From Acidimicrobiia bacterium (lineage in GTDB: Bacteria > Actinomycetota > Acidimicrobiia > Acidimicrobiales > CATQHL01), in NCBI GenBank assembly GCA_021296435.1, contig JAGWAK010000075.1:1-9113 (forward strand): DNA of 9,113 bases, in the 5' to 3' direction. Each line of letters starts with the position of its first letter. Within the stretch, counting starts at the first letter, position 1. The notes beneath the pieces are model-generated. The model searched no databases. It saw only the letters and a list, made by a program, of their open reading frames with translations, and was not told the DNA's origin. This document shows positions 6,887 to 9,113 of the stretch, one piece after another. The translations under genes and the position numbers were made by a program.

Positions 6887-7528
6887 CGGCCGGCGTTCCC
6901 GTTGGCTTCGGCGTGTGCGTCGGAAGCCGTAGCGGGCGCCGCCGCCGACTCTATTCGTTCCGAGATGTACACGCGCATCCGCTCGGCGGTCTCCCGCCCT
7001 AAACCGCGGATCTGGTTACCGAGGCCGCCCCCCGCCGGAAAGACCGACAGGCTCGCCAGACCGAACCGGCGGTCCAGCGGGGTGCTGTGAAGCTTGGTGT
7101 GCTGAACGCGGTTGAACGGAAACGCCTTCACGGAGCGCCAGAGGACGCCGGACTTGTACAGGAGGTCCTTCTCGCGGACGACGTAACCCCGGCGTGAGCG
7201 GCCACAGGACGGACCAGACACAGAAGACCCCCAGGGCCGTCCACAGGAACGGCGCGAGCCACGGCAGGGACTCTGAGATGAGAGCCCGGTTGCGAGGGGA
7301 TATCGCCATCTGGAATGCCCCGGCGCCCGCGACGTAGACGACGGACCGGAGGACGGCCCCGGCCTGGAGACGCCGCGCGAAACGGGGATGAAGTGGTGTC
7401 CAGTTGACGTGCTCCGCGTCGGGTAGCGCACCGAGCGGCACCTCGGCGTTCACGAAACCGGCGGGCACGTCGGGGTCCGCCGGCGCCGAGTCTCTCCTCG
7501 GCCTCGGATCGCCGCCCTCAGCGGCCAT
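6883..7528 (-). pseudogene. YdbS-like bPH2-domain membrane protein, frameshifted
   Basis: One YdbS-like protein is split across two minus-strand frames. The first frame starts at ATG 7528 and gives about 114 residues: a charged, Pro-rich leader, HPRFARRL (47-54), a hydrophobic segment at about 57-76 and a second at about 87-111 (LPWLAPFLW...VLWPL). It then turns into arginine/proline-rich sequence typical of a wrong frame. The bPH2 domain continues in the next frame from GYVVREKDLLYKSG through AFPFNRVQH, PLDRRFGLASLSVF and ETAERMRVYI to TGA 6885-6883. The switch falls at about 7187-7200, and the shift equals one extra or two missing bases. Each half is well conserved, so either the inactivation is recent or the shift is a sequencing or assembly error. 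The ATG lies inside the last codons of the metallohydrolase gene (11-base overlap), and the end overlaps the YdbT-like gene by 4 bases. In the second frame a GTG at 7221 could start a fragment without membrane segments, but no clear ribosome site supports it. Confidence 0.8.
7187..7200 (-). other. Probable frameshift position in the YdbS-like gene
   Basis: On the minus strand the first frame reads PLTPG and the second picks up GYVVREKD. The stretch contains a run of four G (CCCC at 7187-7190 on the plus strand). Removing one G would give a continuous WPLTPGYVVREKD. Adding two bases about 10 bases earlier would instead give WPLxRRGYVVRE, which looks closer to YdbS relatives as I remember them. 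The exact base cannot be fixed from this sequence alone. Confidence 0.55.
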
Positions 7529-9113
7529 CGTCCGCCTGGGCCTGGTACAGCCGGAGGCCCTCCTCGAACGTCGCAATGACCTCGGCCTTGTGCGCCGGGT
7601 CGTCCCAGCGGTCCATCGAGTGGAGATCCTCGAGCGTCCGCTCGATCCAGCGCACGAAGAAGGCGGCGTCCTCCCGCGACCGGATCGGCTCGCCGTCGGC
7701 GATGACGAAAACCGGGTTCGTGTGCGCGAACAGGTAGCTGTCCATGGCGCCGTGCTGTGCCGGCCCGAGGACTCGAGCGGCGATCCAGCCGCTCCCGTCC
7801 ATTGGCACATCGATCTCCGCCTCCAGCGTCCGGCCGTCGCCGCTCGCCTCGACCGTGTGGATGATCTCGCCGTTCCGGATGATGTCGAGGCGCTCCATCT
7901 CGAACAGCGACCGCGCGGTAGCCGCGACCGTCACGCTCTCGCCGCCTGAAACCGCGAGTTCCTCGCCCATCCCCATGCCGTCCACGTCGAGCGTCAGGAG
8001 GGGGCCGCTCGTCACGAAAGCGTGGCCGCCGGCCATGGCGTCGGCCCACTCGTCGTAGTCGAGTTCCTCTTCCCCCGTGTAGACGTAGGAGCGCGTGGTC
8101 CCCACGGCCGGATGCCGCCACATGTCCGTCATGGCGTCCGTCCCCGCCGTGGCCGGGATCCGCGAGCCGGTGTTGAGGAGGCGGTACCAGATCGCGGCCG
8201 TCCCCAGTTCGTCGCTCCAGATGCAGGAGACATCCACGAAGTCGGCCAGCCCGAGGATCGCGTCGACGGGCAGTTCGCGCGCCCCTCCGGGTGCCGGGTC
8301 GGGCCCGCGGTGGCTGAGGCCGAACGGATGCACATAGCCGCCGATGCCGCCCTGCTCGTGCACGCGCCTGAGCACCGTCGCGTTATCCGGGTACAGTTCG
8401 CGGTACGCCGTCCCCTCGTAGCCGATGTAGAAGGGCGTGATGAGTTCGACGAGATTCAGCAGCGACATGTGCGCGAAGAAGTTCGGCCGGTACTCCTCGT
8501 TGTAATAGACGATCGTCCGCGGATCCGGGTGCGGATGCGGATGGCCGAGGAAGTGTTCCAGATCTTCCACGCGACTGTTCGCCCAGTAGTTGGCGATCAT
8601 CCCGTTCGCCACATTCAGGTCTTCCGCCAGCGCCTTGTTCCCGAGGTCGAGCGGCGTGACGAAGTAATGGCCGCCATAGTTCGGGTGAATGTGATTGTCG
8701 CCCGAGTACCAGCCCTCCGCGGCCATGTCGATCCAGCGCTCCAGCCGCACATCCACGTTCGTCCACTCGCCGGCCCGCACGTCAACGGTCTGCGCGACGG
8801 GCTCGTACTCGAATCCGCGCCACACCTCGAGTTCCGCCGTCCCGACCGGGAGGGTGACGGAGAAGCTCCCGTCCGTGTGGAAGTAGTAGTCCTCCGGCCC
8901 GCTCAGGACGCGGGGGAAGCTGCCGTCCGGGAAGTAGCTCCGCCCGTCCGAGGCCTCCAGATAGATCCGGGAAGGCAGGCGCCGCCCGCTCGCGTCGCTT
9001 ACGCGCACCTGCACCTGGCCCGTCGGTTCGGACCACGCGTAGTCCTCGATCCGCACCGGAACCGGCTCGCCGCCGCCGCGGCCCGTCGTGTAGAGCCCGA
9101 ACCCCATCCCGCC
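7518..9113 (-). CDS. CehA/McbA-family metallohydrolase, N-terminus outside window
   Basis: The frame is open to the window edge (Gly-Gly codons precede the ATG at 9107) and no ribosome site precedes that ATG, so it is probably internal and the gene longer. Numbered from that Met, 529 residues are visible. Residues about 28-125 form a beta-rich region. A PHP-like metallohydrolase core follows: GDNHIHPNYGGHY (137-148) with the HxH pair His139/His141, Glu182 and His185, FFAHMSLL (210-217), GYVHPFG (257-263) and AGTDAMTD (321-328). A C-terminal Ig-like region lies at about 385-446, followed by a helical tail. Segments such as EEYRPNFFAHM and GYVHPFGLSHRG are characteristic of the CehA/McbA group, named after a carbaryl hydrolase; the real substrate here is unknown. 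Family members are usually exported, but the signal peptide would lie outside the window. The stop codon is 11 bases inside the following YdbS-like gene, indicating one operon. Family call is strong; substrate and full length are open. Confidence 0.88.
   Translation of the reverse strand, partial: GGMGFGLYTTGRGGGEPVPVRIEDYAWSEPTGQVQVRVSDASGRRLPSRIYLEASDGRSYFPDGSFPRVLSGPEDYYFHTDGSFSVTLPVGTAELEVWRGFEYEPVAQTVDVRAGEWTNVDVRLERWIDMAAEGWYSGDNHIHPNYGGHYFVTPLDLGNKALAEDLNVANGMIANYWANSRVEDLEHFLGHPHPHPDPRTIVYYNEEYRPNFFAHMSLLNLVELITPFYIGYEGTAYRELYPDNATVLRRVHEQGGIGGYVHPFGLSHRGPDPAPGGARELPVDAILGLADFVDVSCIWSDELGTAAIWYRLLNTGSRIPATAGTDAMTDMWRHPAVGTTRSYVYTGEEELDYDEWADAMAGGHAFVTSGPLLTLDVDGMGMGEELAVSGGESVTVAATARSLFEMERLDIIRNGEIIHTVEASGDGRTLEAEIDVPMDGSGWIAARVLGPAQHGAMDSYLFAHTNPVFVIADGEPIRSREDAAFFVRWIERTLEDLHSMDRWDDPAHKAEVIATFEEGLRLYQAQADDGR

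Noticed and set aside
5681..7090. Plus-strand open frame of 469 codons antisense to the YdbT-like gene and part of the YdbS-like gene
   Set aside because: It is low-complexity, rich in Arg, Glu and His, contains no recognisable motif and lies antisense to well-supported genes.
7219..7221. GTG (minus strand) as an independent start for the second-frame half of the YdbS-like gene
   Set aside because: It would make a bPH2 fragment lacking the membrane segments and preceded by wrong-frame sequence. The frameshift explanation accounts for both conserved halves.
9105..9107. ATG at 9107 (minus strand) as the true start of the metallohydrolase
   Set aside because: The frame stays open to the window edge, no signal peptide follows this ATG, and the visible part starts directly in beta-rich domain sequence. 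The gene very likely begins outside the window.
1..9113. Promoters, CRISPR arrays, tRNA/rRNA genes, insertion sequences or attachment sites
   Set aside because: Gaps between genes are at most 36 bases and hold no promoter-like pattern. No spaced repeats, tRNA-like folds, transposase motifs or terminal inverted repeats were seen by reading both strands.

Overview
This is a GC-rich (roughly two-thirds G+C by eye), gene-dense bacterial chromosomal segment with almost no non-coding DNA. The DUF5916-type outer-membrane protein, the CehA/McbA-family metallohydrolase and the YdbS/YdbT-like membrane-protein pair together suggest Gemmatimonadota, possibly an environmental or host-associated lineage. 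That assignment is inferred from gene content and was not tested by any search. I see no tRNA, rRNA, CRISPR array, insertion sequence, phage or plasmid gene.

The window holds two converging transcription units. The plus-strand unit (1-5215) contains the last 27 codons of an unidentified gene, a large DUF5916 protein with a CBM9-like N-terminal domain and a predicted outer-membrane barrel (81-2780), a short-chain dehydrogenase/reductase (2794-3504), endonuclease IV (3501-4427) and a crotonase very similar to carnitinyl-CoA dehydratase CaiD (4430-5215). Neighbours overlap by 4 bases or lie 2-13 bases apart, so the unit is probably one operon whose promoter lies before base 1.

The minus-strand unit (9113 down to 5252) contains a CehA/McbA-family metallohydrolase whose N-terminus is cut by the window edge, a YdbS-like bPH2-domain protein carrying a clear net +1 frameshift near 7190, and a YdbT-like protein with three bPH2 domains. 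Its genes overlap by 11 and 4 bases, and its promoter lies beyond base 9113. The two units meet tail to tail across 36 bases (5216-5251) that hold a GC-rich hairpin.

Functionally the plus-strand unit is mixed: an envelope protein, a redox enzyme, a base-excision-repair enzyme and an acyl-CoA hydratase/dehydratase. The minus-strand unit combines a probably extracytoplasmic hydrolase with a YdbS-YdbT membrane pair. I found no convincing undescribed defence or mobile system. The points most worth checking are the frameshifted ydbS-like gene, the CaiD-like enzyme without carnitine genes beside it, and the coupling of the hydrolase to the bPH2 pair.
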